Shown here one piece after another: positions 46,745-58,419 of a stretch of DNA of 64,000 bases (the first letter of the stretch is position 1; every line of letters starts with the position of its first letter). This DNA is from Anaeramoeba flamelloides (Eukaryota; Metamonada; Anaeramoebidae): NCBI GenBank assembly GCA_027625915.1, contig JANTQA010000030.1, positions 3,596,001 through 3,660,000 of the forward strand. Direction: 5' to 3'. Below the pieces are notes generated by a model that was not told where the DNA came from, did not search any database, and saw nothing but the letters and a program-made list of their open reading frames with translations. The translations under genes were made by a program, and so were the position numbers.

Positions 46745-47700
46745 TGATCGAAAAAAAAGTGAAACAGGGTAAAAAAAAGTGTAATACGATTTTCAAAGGG
46801 AAACTTTAATCAAAATCTTAAAGTAAATTCTATAAAAAAAAAAACAAATTAACTTTGTAGAATGATTCACAATTTTGTTCTCAATTAAACCAACAGAAAC
46901 CATTAAGATCTTCTAATTTATTAAGGGCCAATTAGGACATTTTACTTTTCCTTTAAAGTCTTTATATATAACTCTTCATCAGTCAATTAGTCTATAATTA
47001 AAGATGCTGTAATTGAATGTAAATGATATTAGTGCTGCATTGCTCAAATAGTTTCTGTGACTTTAAAAAATCTACTTTAGATCGTTTTGCGCAATAAATT
47101 ATTACATTTTTTACTTTGAAGCACAACCAAAAATTTTCATTTAGAAAAGTTTTTTTTTAATTACTTTTCCAAATCTAAAAAATAGAAACCCAAAATAAAA
47201 GTTTTCAGATCTTTAATAATTCATATTTCGAACTCCAAAACAAACTATTTTTTCAAAATTTTTAATTTTCAAAGATTAACTCAATAATCATAATCATAAA
47301 AACACAAAGACTGATTAGTTTTATATCCTTTTTTCTAAAGATAAATATGACATCAAAATATTTCCAATATTTCAGAAATAATTTGTTCGAAAGAATCTCA
47401 TGGTTTAATTTATTAATTTTTTTAAAACAATTGAATTTTTTAGTAATTAATACAAGTTTGTGACAAATTTAAGAAAGATATTTTGCAATTTTGAAGTCTG
47501 TATATTGATATTTTAACCTTTAAATTAGTAGTGAAAGGCATTTTTTTTTTCTGAAATTCTTGGGTTTTTGAATAATATAAGGATCATTTTTAATTGAAGA
47601 GTATCGAAAAATTTTACTACTTGACTAATCGATTTTTTAGAGACATTTTAACCAAGATCAAACTAATATTATTTCCACCCCATTAACAACTTATTTTAAT
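46745..47700. repeat. Dispersed repeat family 6, copy 2
   Basis: Same orientation as 42400-43600. After about 47580 it continues into text (TTGACTAATCGATTTTTTAGAGACATT) also present in reverse complement at 52140-52300, which extends the family beyond the first copy. Confidence 0.7.
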
Positions 47701-48059
47701 CTTAGACTGTATGTTTTTAGATACTAATACCACAAATTGACAAATTTTTATTTAACAGTTTAATAATGATAGAAGAAATTTAAAATGTCAAAATTATTGG
47801 TTGGTAACTTTTTTTTCAATTTGGAAACCTGGATTTCATGAAGAGTTAATTGGTCCGAACAAAAGATATCAACAATCATAATAAAAAAGTGTTAAAATAG
47901 TAAACATATTTATAAAATCACCTTTTACTTACTTAACAACTTGTTTTGAAATTATAAATATAATGTATCGTATATTTTTGAAAGGGTTTTTTCATTTGAA
48001 ATTCTCACAAATATTTACAAAGTCCAATCAAAGAAGGAAAAAAATATTTTTTCCCCTAA

Positions 48060-49636
48060 ATTCTGGTCGTCTGTAATCAAAAAATGATAAAGAAGGATGA
48101 GAAAAATCGAATTTTCCAGAAAATTTTTTTCAAAGTGAAAAATGATAACCTTTTGAAATTGTTGAGAAATACCAATTATTATTTTTGATTTGTGAGTAAA
48201 TTTGTGGGTTTTCTATTTTCCCAAAAAAATTAAAATGGGGAAGTTTGAAAATATTTGAAAAACTACTCTTTATGATATTAAAATAAATACTCATTTGAAT
48301 ACAGTATTAATTATTATTTTTAGATCTAATATCAGATTTACCTAAATCCACAATTTCAACAATAGGAAATATCCCTTTATTTCAGACTGACTTTATATTT
48401 TTTTTTGTTAAATAATACATTCCTGACTTGTTGTTATAATTTTTTTTTCAAAAGATCAACTAAATAATATATTTCACAAAAACCTAATCCAATTTCTCTT
48501 GAAACTGATATTTTATTTTTTTTAGAGAAGTAAAAAAACAAACAAAATAATTGTTTTCAAAAACATTAGAAATGTTTTGAGTATTCAGTAATGGCGGTTC
48601 TATCCAACAACCAAATATATATGTACTAAACTTAATTCCAAAAATTTTTACATAGTTTAAAAAGTTGAAAGAATAACAATACTTGATTTTACATTCAATT
48701 TAGGAATAATTTTGAATTAACAAACATTTTCATTTTTTTCTTTATTCTGTTTTTATTTCATTTCCTTTTATCCAGTTAGTTAACCTATTTCTTTAGAACG
48801 GGTACTTATTTTCAATTGTTGATAATAGAATAATTTTGGATCTGTTAAATAGAAAAATAACATACAATTGGATGATAGTAACTAATTATTTGATCGATCA
48901 ATAATTGCTAGTGAAATTTCAACGAATTCATCAATAATATTTTTTTAGTATGTAAGTTTCATCATTTTGGGCACACTAATTTTTTATTTTTTCATTTTGG
49001 ATATACCATTATTTTTTTTTTTGAATGGATAAAAATCATAACTTATAAAAACATAAATGCTAGACAACTTAAATTTGGTTTAATATTATGTTTGAAAAAA
49101 TATAATATATTTATTTATTTTTCGCATATTTTTGATTAGGATTATGTACAAATATTTATCATGGGCTTTATATTTGAAAGCGTTTGTGGTATCTTCAATA
49201 TGAGAAAAAATACTAAAAACCCAAGCCAAAAAAAAAAAAAAAACAATGGAAAATCAGAATTCCTTTTCTCAGAATCATTCTGATTATTGATATAAATTTG
49301 AAAATTCAAGCAAATCATTCGTAAAAACCCCCAATACAAACAATCTTTTAAAGTTTGAATATTTATTGGGAATGTTTGAAATGATCTTCATTTTTTCAAG
49401 CCAGAAATCATGTTTATTTTTCTTTTTCATTTTTACCTTTCGTGATAAGTGTGTTAAAGTTTATTACTCCAAAACATTTCTGTTGAATTTTTACTTATAA
49501 AAAAATTACATAAAAATATTTTTTTAATCTAAATTGGAAAATTTCTTCATTAACACCCCTTCATACTATTACTGGGATTGTACCAAAACCCTTTGGAACA
49601 ATTTTTTGAATTTTCAACAGAGTCCTTAAAAAAGAT
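48060..49636. repeat. Decayed copy of the long TIR element, interrupted
   Basis: 48060-48260 matches the left-hand hairpin region of 34560-36235, and 49370-49636 matches its right end up to AGTCCTTAA. Between them, about 48850-49010 resembles the 22.9/31.0-kb repeat (TTTGATCGATCAATA). Boundaries are approximate. Confidence 0.55.
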
Positions 49637-50436
49637 AATATCAAAAGTTACCCGAATAATTTATAGAGACTTGGTAAAAGGCATTTTTCAAAATATAATA
49701 CATCCCCCCTTTTTATAGAAGACCTACACATTAAATGATCAAAGAAACCTACAGTCAATAATAATCAAATACAATACTGATTTATACAAGTTCTGTCATT
49801 AAAAAAGAAATTCTAAAAAATTAGGATTAAATTAGAAAAACTAACCCAAAAAATAGATTAAAATTTTTTGAAAATTTTTCATCATTAAAAAAAACAAAAA
49901 AATTTAAAAAAATTTTGAACAAATTTCATTCATAATTTATATTTTACTTTTAAAAAAATCAAGTATTTTATTATTCAAAATTGATTTTTGCTTGGGTAGA
50001 ATTTTTGGATAGTGAATTAGATTTTACATTGAAACAAGAAGTTAAAAAAATTCTTTTGAAATATTACTTTTAAGGCTATCAAAATGGATCTTTTTGATCA
50101 CAATAAAAAATAAGCAAGTTAAGTTGAATTGAAAGTTTTTTCCCATTTGTGATTTAAAAGAAATTAGAAAAATTCAGATCAATAGTATAATGAATATTTT
50201 CTCTTTTCAACAAAAAATAACGAAGAAAATACTGGAATTATTAAAATCAAAAAAAAAGTGAAAAATGAAAAAAAATTTATTTGGTTTAATCTAAAAAATG
50301 CCAGAAATCCAAATAGCCATCTGAAATTATCTGGGGTGTAGAAATGAAAAATAGAAAGCAGAAAGCAGAACGTAGAGGTTAGAAAATAAAAAATAAATAA
50401 TAACTTTTAAAGAAAGCCCAGAATTGGGCTTTGTGA

Positions 50437-51531
50437 TTATAACAAAAAGATATTTAATTTTTTGCATTGGTCTCTGGTTTCCATTGGCCAAATACTAGTT
50501 TGTATTTCTCCAATGTGTGCCTTACGAAGAAAGAACATACATAGCCTTGATTGCCCAATACCACCACCAATTGAAAGTGGCAACTTCCCGTTTAATAATT
50601 TTTTGTGGAATAGCAGGTCTTTGCGCTCTGTACATCCCCTGATTTCTAATTGTGCTTTTAGGGAATTGGGATCAACCCTAATCCCCATCGACGAGAGCTC
50701 AAGGGCGATATCTAAAACGGGGTAATAAACCAAGATATCACCGTTTAATCCCTTATAGCCCTTTTCATTGTTTATTGACGACCAGTCATCATAATCTGGC
50801 GAACGTCCATCATGAGGCTGGCCGTTTTTTAAATCAGAGCCGATCCCAATCACAAAGACTGCACCATATTTTTTTGTAATTTGGTATTCCCTTTCCTTTG
50901 GGGTCAATTTGGGATAAAGCTTTTCCAACTCTTCTGTGTGGATGAAATGGATTTTGTCAGGTAAAATGGGCTTTATTTGAGAATAAAGAAAGCTCACATA
51001 CTTTTCTGTTCTTACAACTGTGCTGTAAATGGTCTCCACAATTGATTTCAAAAATTTTAGATTCCGATCGCCAACCGAAATGACCCTTTCCCAATCCCAC
51101 TGATCGACATACAAACTATGGATACTATCCAATTCTTCGTCAGGTCTGATTGCGTTCATGTCTGTGTAAATCCCTTGTCCTTCTTTAAATTGATAATCCG
51201 CTAGCCTCATCCTTTTCCATTTCGCCAAGGACTGAACAATCTCAACTTTTGTATCGTTCATCGCTTTGATCTTAAAGCTGACGGGCTTTTCAATCCCGTT
51301 CAATTGGTCGTTAATCCCAGTTCCAGATTTCACAATCAATGGTGCACTTACTCTTGTGAGACTTAATTCAAAAGACAAGTTGGTTTGGAAAAAATCCTTA
51401 ATTTTTAGGATGGCTAATTCTGTTTTTGTCAGATCTAATAATGGCTTGTATTTTTGTGGCACTAAAAGCCCTGAGATCTTGTCAATTTTTTCCAATTCCT
51501 GTTTTTCAATTGTAGACTGAATTGCTTTCAT
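50437..51531 (-). CDS. asnA: Aspartate-ammonia ligase (AsnA-type asparagine synthetase)
   Basis: Intronless, 364 residues. It makes asparagine from aspartate, ammonia and ATP (AMP-forming, EC 6.3.1.1) in the cytosol. The fold is related to class II aminoacyl-tRNA synthetases. Diagnostic text: RVSAPLIVKSGTGINDQLNG (about 60-79), AKWKRMRL (about 104-111), GQGIYTDMNAIRPDEELD (about 119-136), YVDQWDWE, PHDGRSPDYDDW (about 241-252) and the motif-3-like GGGIGQSRLCM (about 328-338). Bacterial AsnA is about 330 residues, so this is full length with modest N- and C-terminal extras. The family is mainly bacterial and occurs patchily in anaerobic and parasitic protists, which together with the lack of introns suggests ancestral transfer from bacteria. 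Base composition is richer in G+C than the flanks, as for the other exons. Confidence 0.96.
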   Translation of the reverse strand: MKAIQSTIEKQELEKIDKISGLLVPQKYKPLLDLTKTELAILKIKDFFQTNLSFELSLTRVSAPLIVKSGTGINDQLNGIEKPVSFKIKAMNDTKVEIVQSLAKWKRMRLADYQFKEGQGIYTDMNAIRPDEELDSIHSLYVDQWDWERVISVGDRNLKFLKSIVETIYSTVVRTEKYVSFLYSQIKPILPDKIHFIHTEELEKLYPKLTPKEREYQITKKYGAVFVIGIGSDLKNGQPHDGRSPDYDDWSSINNEKGYKGLNGDILVYYPVLDIALELSSMGIRVDPNSLKAQLEIRGCTERKDLLFHKKLLNGKLPLSIGGGIGQSRLCMFFLRKAHIGEIQTSIWPMETRDQCKKLNIFLL

Positions 51532-52139
51532 TTGAGTTATGATTTTATAAGTTTGTTTGTTTTGTTTATTAAATAAAAAAGAAGTTTGTTTTGAAAAATA
51601 AATGAGTTTGTTTCTTGATATTTTTTCTTTTTATTTGCATTTTTTTTTTCTTCTGTTATCTTGATTTTTATTTTGGTTAAAAAGCCATCCGAAAAGAGAC
51701 CAATTTGGTTATTTGAAAGTTACAAAGAGATTCTTGTTTTTGATCTTTGTGTTTTGTTCAATAGTTAACCATCTTTTACCTCATTATTGTATCATAATTT
51801 TTGAAATTTGAAAATAAATGCATCATAATTTGTTGAATATCACAAAAAATGATGTAATAATTATTTTTAATTATTTGTTAAGCACAGTTTCTTGAATATT
51901 AGAACAGTTTTGTTGTTTTAAAACAAGATTTTCTGATATGTTTGCGATATTAAAATGATTTTAGATGAGTAAGGATGATGTAATTTTGTGATTATTTTTA
52001 AAATAATTGCGTGAGATAAGACTTCAATTTTCAAAAATCAGTATTTGTTTTGAATGTAGTTACTTTAAAATTTTCGAAATTTGACTTGTAACAATATACA
52101 GTAATTGTTTTTAGAATTTAATATCTTTTTTTTTGCAAT

Positions 52140-52610
52140 TGTTTTAAAAAACCATTGACTAATATGATTTTTAAGGGATACCCCAGACCAAAAAGAAGTC
52201 AAAAATGAAAGTAGTTGTTATTGGGTGTAAATCACAATTAGTAATACATTATTCTAATGTCTCTAAAAAATCAATTAGTCAAGTAATAATATTTGTTGTT
52301 CTTCAATTAAAAAAGATCTGTGTTTTAGTATAAACCCAAAGAATTTCAGAAAAAAATCTACATTTTAAGATAAATTTGACGACCGAATCATTAATCTTCA
52401 GACTTCAAGCTGTAAAATATTTTTTGTAAATTTTTCAAAAACTTTTCGATTAGTTACGTACAAATTCAATTTTTTTGTAAATAATTTTATAACTCACGAA
52501 TAGATTATTTTTGAAAAATTATTTTCAGACATGGAAATAGATTGATATTACAATTAGTTTTCAAAAAGGAAAAAAAAAATTCATTCTTTCGTTTTTTATA
52601 TAGTGATCAA
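52140..52610 (-). repeat. Dispersed repeat family 6, inverted copy
   Basis: In reverse complement it shares TTGACTAAT(T/C)GATTTTTTAGAGACATT with about 47618-47650 and AAGTCTGA(A/-)GATTAAT-type text with 43460-43480. Confidence 0.65.
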
Positions 52611-53060
52611 AATAATATGTTCACAACAACTATTGTCTCTGTTTCAAAATATAATCAATAATTTTTTTTCTTCTTTTTACAATGCAACATCCAATTTACT
52701 ACCCAATAGTAAACAAAAGTTCAAATAGGTTTTAAAAGTAAACCCCTTGATATTTTGAGTAAAATTTAAATTATGAATTAACTTTGTTGAAATTTTTTTG
52801 TTATATTCACATTTTTGTGTTATTTTTTGTTTTTTTTTGATAAAAATTTTCTTAAAAATTTTCTCCATTTTTTGAGTTAATTTTTCTAATTGGTTCCTTT
52901 ATGTTTAGAATTTATTTTTAAATAATAGAACTTATAGAAACTAATACCATATTTAATTAGGGTTTATTGTTGGTTTATTTGAACGGTTAATGTATAAGCT
53001 TTCAATAAATATAAAACATACTCTATATTTGGAAGCACCACGATCATGAAAAAAATTTTT
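52597..53060. repeat. Dispersed repeat family 7, copy 1 (holds the empty site)
   Basis: It begins TAGTGATCAAAATAAT and parallels the sequence from 55151. Shared blocks include TTTCAAAATAT, TTCTTCTT, AGTTCAAAT, TTAGAATTTATTTTTAAATAATAGAACTT and then AAACTAATACCATATTT. At the last point the 55-kb copy is split by a MITE. Confidence 0.75.
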
Positions 53061-53889
53061 TACAAAAAAAAGTAAACATTTCCGAATTTTTCACTTTTTG
53101 ATAACTTCACTTAAAATAAAAACTATTGTTTAATAAAAGATCTTTGATCAAAAATCATTTTTGGAGGTATTTTACAATTAAAGTTTGAAAATCCAATTTT
53201 CCATGTTCTATTAAGATTTTTTTCCAATTTAATAGCAAAACATTTGAAATTTTCAGTTTATTTCAAAAAGTAAAAAAAATAAAAACAAGGATACCTTTTC
53301 CAGAATTGAAAGGGATTAAGTAAAATCTTTGATTTTTCTTTATTCTTTTGAATTTTGGAAAACCACAGTTAACTTTTCTTGGGTTTTCTGTTTATGAAGA
53401 AAAATAATTAAAACATTAAAGTAAAATAATATTATACCATTTATATGGCCAAATTAAAAATTATCCACGTCCTGAAAAAGGTGGAGTAAAAACCCCATAG
53501 AAAGATTATTAATAAATATGATTCCACAACTGTGATTAATAAATTAGTATTCCACTGTTGTTAGGTTTTTTTAATTTAAAAGAATGGGGTAAAATCTTTG
53601 ATTTTGCTCAATTCTTTTGAATTAAAAAAAAACCTAGACACTACCTCCGAAAAGTGGGGCACTATGTACCCGAATTTATATATTTTTTTACTATTTTAGG
53701 AATTTTTTATTTTCAATTTTTTTTTCTTTTCATTTTTTCTTTATTATCTTAAGTTTTCTAACCATAAGAGTTTTGATGAAAAATTCTCGACAAGAACAAT
53801 AAATTTCGTAATTTTAATTAGCCAGATTAAAGAGTTTTTGAGTATTTTTCCTAAGGATTACATTTTTATATACTTTTTTTTCTAAAATT

Positions 53890-54560
53890 TTTACTACTTT
53901 TTTTTCCATTTGATTCTCATAAATTTATATCTTTCACAATACCAAATAAAGTGATTTATATTTTCATAATATTGAGTACAATAATCACATTTTTTGCATT
54001 TTTCTTTTTTTTTAAAGTTATCATATTCTGATTTCTTTTTTAAAATATATGAGTATCTATTTATTCCGTTCGTAAAAGTACGAAATTTTAGAAAAGTAGT
54101 AATGGGCAAAATTTAAGATAGTTTTTTATTTTGAATTTAAGGTTTTCATTTTTAATAATTTTATAATATTCTTTAATTTTCCAACTTTGATTGTTTTTTA
54201 AAATATTAAAATATTGTTTTTTTATCTTAATTTTTAATTTATTAATATTTTTTGTTTTCCTAATATTTCTTTCTTTGTTTGGATTTTAGTCAAATTTAAT
54301 AAGTTTTGCTATTTTTTTATATTTTATTTTGTTAAGTTTTTGGATAAATTTCCATTTTCTAAAGTTTACGATCATTTTAATGGGTAACCAGTTTATTTCA
54401 TTTCGATACGCTAAGACTGGAGTAGATCATTGAATTTTAAACATTTTTGTAATATGAAGATTAATTAGTATATCAATTTCTTCATATTCTTTATTTGAAA
54501 ACCTATATATTTTATATATAAAACAGAAAACCTCAAGAATCCATAGACTCTTGACTGTAT
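53890..54560 (-). pseudogene. LINE (non-LTR retrotransposon) fragment, RT C-terminal part
   Basis: On the minus strand, text such as STPVLAYRNEINWLPIKM (about 54430-54370) resembles the segment after the reverse transcriptase domain of non-LTR elements (STP..AV..ELGWLPL). Further along, 54109-53894 encodes a cysteine/histidine knuckle, CDYC then NINHFIWYC, i.e. Cys-x2-Cys-x8-His-x4-Cys, typical of the LINE C-terminal zinc-binding region. The fragment has in-frame stops and a frame change between the two parts and is clearly dead. No RT catalytic motif or endonuclease was recognised upstream. Confidence 0.65.
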
Positions 54561-55150
54561 TCGGTGGACACTTACAATAATTATCATATTGTTTTTTTTT
54601 TTTCTAAATTTCAGTTTTATTAGATGAGTACATCCCTTTTAAAAATATTTGTTATTATCTATCAAATAAATATCTCCAAGTTGAATTAAACAAAAATTCG
54701 TCTTTCAGTTTATTTGGATTTTTTACCCGAAAAATACCTCTTTTTCTAGAATTGAGGTTTTTAAAAAGGGTGATTATACTAACAACAATAAATAAATAGT
54801 CCCATGGATTTCAAGTTCTGGAATTTTGATTATATTGTGAATAAACTTTATTATTCAATATGTTAGGTTTATGAACAGAGTAGTTTTGTCTAACTTTTTT
54901 TTAAATTTTATTTTTTCATGCTATTGTGGGATTAAAGTTATCTGTATCATTATTGTAAACAATATAGATACTTTACGAGTTAATCCCGATCCTAAAAAAA
55001 AAAAAGAAAAAGGTATTTTTCGGGTTTCTAAATTATAATTACTAAAAACTGTTTTATTAATATTTTGGTTTCTATCTTTAGATTTGGGAAAAAGGAATTA
55101 AAAATCAAATTTCAAATTTTTAACAGTTATTTATTTGTATTAAAATGAAA

Positions 55151-56080
55151 TACAGTGATCAAAATAATGGGTGTACAAAGACTATAATCGGTATTTCAAA
55201 ATATTATACATGCTTTTTTTTCTTCTTGTACCAAGACAACTTCCAATCCACTGGCAAATAGTATACCCAAGTTCAAATCAATTTTGAAAGTAAATGTCTG
55301 GTTATTTTCAGTAAAAATAAAATTATTCAAGCAAATAGTTGAAAAATTTTCCATAATATTCTCAATTTTTATTTTGAATTTTTTTGTTTTTTTGAATGAT
55401 AATAGAAATTTTATAAAAAATTTACTCTATTTTTTGAGATAATTTTTGCAATTTGATCCTTCATTTTTAGAATTTATTTTTAAATAATAGAACTTTAAGG
55501 ACTGCGTTCCCACCCTTGAGGAGGTTGAGTAATTGTGTTATTTCACTTTCGATTCTCAAAAAAAAATTTCACACCGTGGAAATTGGACAAAAAAAATAAA
55601 AAAAAACATTTTTTGTCATCTTTACCTTTTCACGGAGATTATTTTTCTTTGATTTTCAATGAAAAGGAAAATTGAAAATAACAAAAAAAATAATTGCAAA
55701 AAATTGCTTTTTGGGATTTTCAAGTACATTTCCAAATTTTGGAACATTTCAAACTTTTAAAAGTAAATTTAAAAAATATTTAGAACAACTCTAGAAAATA
55801 GTGTGAGTTCCAAAAGTTGAAATGGAAATTCTAAAATATTAAAATCAAAATTTAGCAGGATCAAATAAGGTAAAAATTGTTAAAATTGTGAATATTTCAC
55901 ATTTTTTCTAAAAGAAATTCTCCTTAGACAAATATTACTTGGATGACATAACTCTTTCAAGGGTGATTTTATCCATTATTTTACTGTTTTCACCTAAAAA
56001 CGTAGTCCTTAAGAAACCAATACCATATTTTTTTATGGTTTATTATCAGTTTCTTTGATCGGTTAATGTTTAGGTCTTCT
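55151..56080. repeat. Dispersed repeat family 7, copy 2, split by a MITE
   Basis: It starts TACAGTGATCAAAATAATGG, resembling a Tc1-type terminus after TA, and parallels 52597-53060. The MITE at 55498-56009 interrupts it. After the MITE the alignment resumes with AAACCAATACCATATTT and GGTTAATGT. Confidence 0.75.
55498..56009. mobile_element. MITE family 3, copy 2, TA-flanked
   Basis: 512 bp. The left end AGGACTGCGTTCCCACCCTT and the right end ACGTAGTCCT are flanked by TA (55496-55497, 56010-56011). It is nearly identical to 37310-37813 throughout. The family-7 copy at 52.9 kb shows the site without the insertion. Confidence 0.92.
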
Positions 56081-56871
56081 ATAACAAAAAAATACGCTTT
56101 TTATTTTGAAACACACATTATATTTTTTAGCACGCTTTATTTTAACAACAGTAATTTGTTATGTAATAATAGTTATAATAGATTTTTTCGACTCACAGTA
56201 ACCATGTGAACCATCTATCACTAATTTCATTTACATCCACTTACAACATACTTTAATTATAAACAAAACTATGTTGAAGTTAATCCCTTAATTAGGCTTC
56301 AAAATGTCTAATTAACCAATTTTAAGCCCTTTTAGAAAAGAACTTGAATATAATTTTCTGTACTTTATAAAACAGTTATCGCAGTTAAAATTACGAATGA
56401 AAACTCGACAAAACAGTCGTTTCGTAATAAAAGTTGTTTTTCTCTTTTTCTGGGAAAGTTTACAACACTAAATGTTCAAAGAAACAGAGAATATTCAATA
56501 TGTAAACAGAAACTGATTTCTGAAAGTTCTACGATTATGAAAAAGAAAATTCTTAAAAATGAAGAAGAAAATTGAAGGAATTTGTTTTGATTCAAATGTT
56601 CGATTCAGTTTTACTCTATTTTGAAAACAATTTGTTATTTTTGTTAAGAGACGAAAATGTTTGGGTGAGTTTATTGTCTTTATAAGTTGATCAGTAAAGT
56701 AGGGTTTTTTTTAAAATCCAAACAAAACTTTTTCTAAAATTTTCAATTTTATGTTTTACTTTATTAGGTAATAATTCCTCTTATCTTTGAAATATTCCAA
56801 AACTAAATTAATATTTAAAGAGGTAGGTTGTTATGGTTGTTGTTGATAATGAGTTTTGGGGAGTATTTTTA

Positions 56872-57035
56872 CTGGTATTTGAATTATTAATGGGAAAATA
56901 TTTTTACCCCTTTTCCATATTTTTCTTTTTTAAAAACAAGTTCTCAAAGATGCAGTATTTAATTTACAAACTCTTTAGGAAAAAGGAAATTGTTAATTAA
57001 GTGAAAATGTTTCCTATTAGTAATTCAAATACCAG
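56872..57035. mobile_element. MITE family 4 (TIR CTGGTATTTGAATT), copy 1
   Basis: 164 bp. CTGGTATTTGAATTATTAAT at the left is mirrored by ATTAGTAATTCAAATACCAG at the right. A TA precedes the left end; the right flank is TG. Interior blocks TTTTTACC and CCTTTTCCAT are shared with the next copy. Confidence 0.85.
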
Positions 57036-57602
57036 TGTTGTCTCTCTTTGAAAGAGTTGTTTCCTTGGATTATTTTATTGTTCAATAATTACTTTTGACT
57101 TTTAAAAAGTTTTTAATCTTATAAATAAAATTTAAAAATTGAAATATAGTTCAATAAAATACTCGAAATTATTTCTGCATATCTGAAATTAACTTATTAT
57201 ATAAAAATGAATTATTTCAGATATCTAAGAATACAAATTATCAGATGTTTTTTGAGATTGGTCAAATTGGATAATTTTTACAATAATACCCCTTTTGAAT
57301 TAATTTTTTGTCGAATGAATAGATCTGAAATTTTTTATTCTTCAAATTCTCATAGTATTTGGAATAGCTAAACCAAATTGAAAATTTTATCAAAATTGGT
57401 TCATAATTAAAGAATTTCGAAAAAAACACAGGTTAGTCTTGTTTTTCTTTTAAAAAAAGAATAAAAATTTTGGTTGATTGTAAAAAAAAAACAATAGGTG
57501 AAAATTATCGAAATTTGAAACAATTCTCTTTTCAATTTAATAATTTCGCAAAAGATCAAGAGGTTTGCCTTCAAAATACATTTTACTTTCAGTAAACTAT
57601 TA

Positions 57603-57778
57603 CTGGTATTTGAATTCTAAATGGGAAAGAATTTTCACTTCCTTTTCCATGTTTTTTTTTATAAATATAGTTCTCAAAGAGATTAGGTTACAATTTAAGG
57701 TTCTCAATCTGTGTTCTCTTAAAAAGGAGAAATTAAAAATGAAGTGAAAAAAAATCCCATTTATTATTCAAATACCAG
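57603..57778. mobile_element. MITE family 4, copy 2, TA-flanked
   Basis: 176 bp. CTGGTATTTGAATTCTAAAT and ATTTATTATTCAAATACCAG are flanked by TA at 57601-57602 and 57779-57780. It lies about 570 bases after copy 1 in the same orientation. Confidence 0.88.
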
Positions 57779-58419
57779 TAGGTAACTATTGGTAATTTAC
57801 AAATACAAATCTCAAAATTTTCATACAACTTTCTAAAATAGTAACAACTCTAAAAACAAAAGTAAGTCAACCAAAATCTCCAATTCTAAAAGAGAAAATT
57901 AATATTTTAAACCCATTTATGGATTTATAAAAATAAAATTTTTCATACTAAAAAACATTGTTTTGAAAAGTTGAAAGAAAATTTTGTTTAATTTAATTTG
58001 CAGCGAATAGTAACTAGACCTGTCCTATAACAAGAAAAAAAAAACCATCTTAAGTTACAAAAACTGGTTTTATAAGCTCAAAAGGGAAGTTTAACCTACT
58101 GTATAATAATTTGAAATTTTTTAACAGTTTTGCAAATGAAAAGCATTGTTTAACATTCTAACAACCAGAAACTGTTTTTGTCCAAGATCCCATAAAAGAA
58201 AAAGTGTATTTTGGAATTTTAATTTTTGTCAAGTTGAATTGACAAAGTATTAATTTAAAATGAAGAAATTATGCACGTTTTTCTTACTTTCAAAGTTCAA
58301 AGTACTTTCAAAAAAAAAAGTGTAACGAATTAAAAAAGGATTCTACTCTTTTTTTCTTATTGTGTCGATTTCACTTTTCATTTTTTTTTTCGCATTCTAT
58401 TAGTATTTTGTTTTCGAAA

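Larger units (their letters stand above)
45758..50436. other. Region upstream of the known MOB exons and 3' of AsnA
   Basis: The missing first MOB exon should lie here on the minus strand, but no convincing short ATG-containing exon was recognised. It holds an A25-class run (45771-45794), repeat family 6 copy 2 (46745-47700) and a decayed long-element copy (about 48060-49636) apparently interrupted by other repeat DNA. No other coding sequence. Confidence 0.6.
51532..58419. other. 6.9-kb divergent intergenic region
   Basis: AsnA (-) and the membrane protein (+) start at its two ends, so both promoters should be here, but no motif could be assigned. It is the densest repeat cluster: family 6 inverted copy, the 52.6/55.2-kb repeat pair, a LINE fragment, a family-3 MITE and two family-4 MITEs. 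No intact host gene was seen. Confidence 0.65.

Noticed and set aside
58360-58419. N-terminal extension of the membrane protein from a TTG
   Set aside because: No ATG is present in this stretch. The ATG at 58420 gives a normal acidic cytosolic start, so the extension is probably 5' untranslated sequence.
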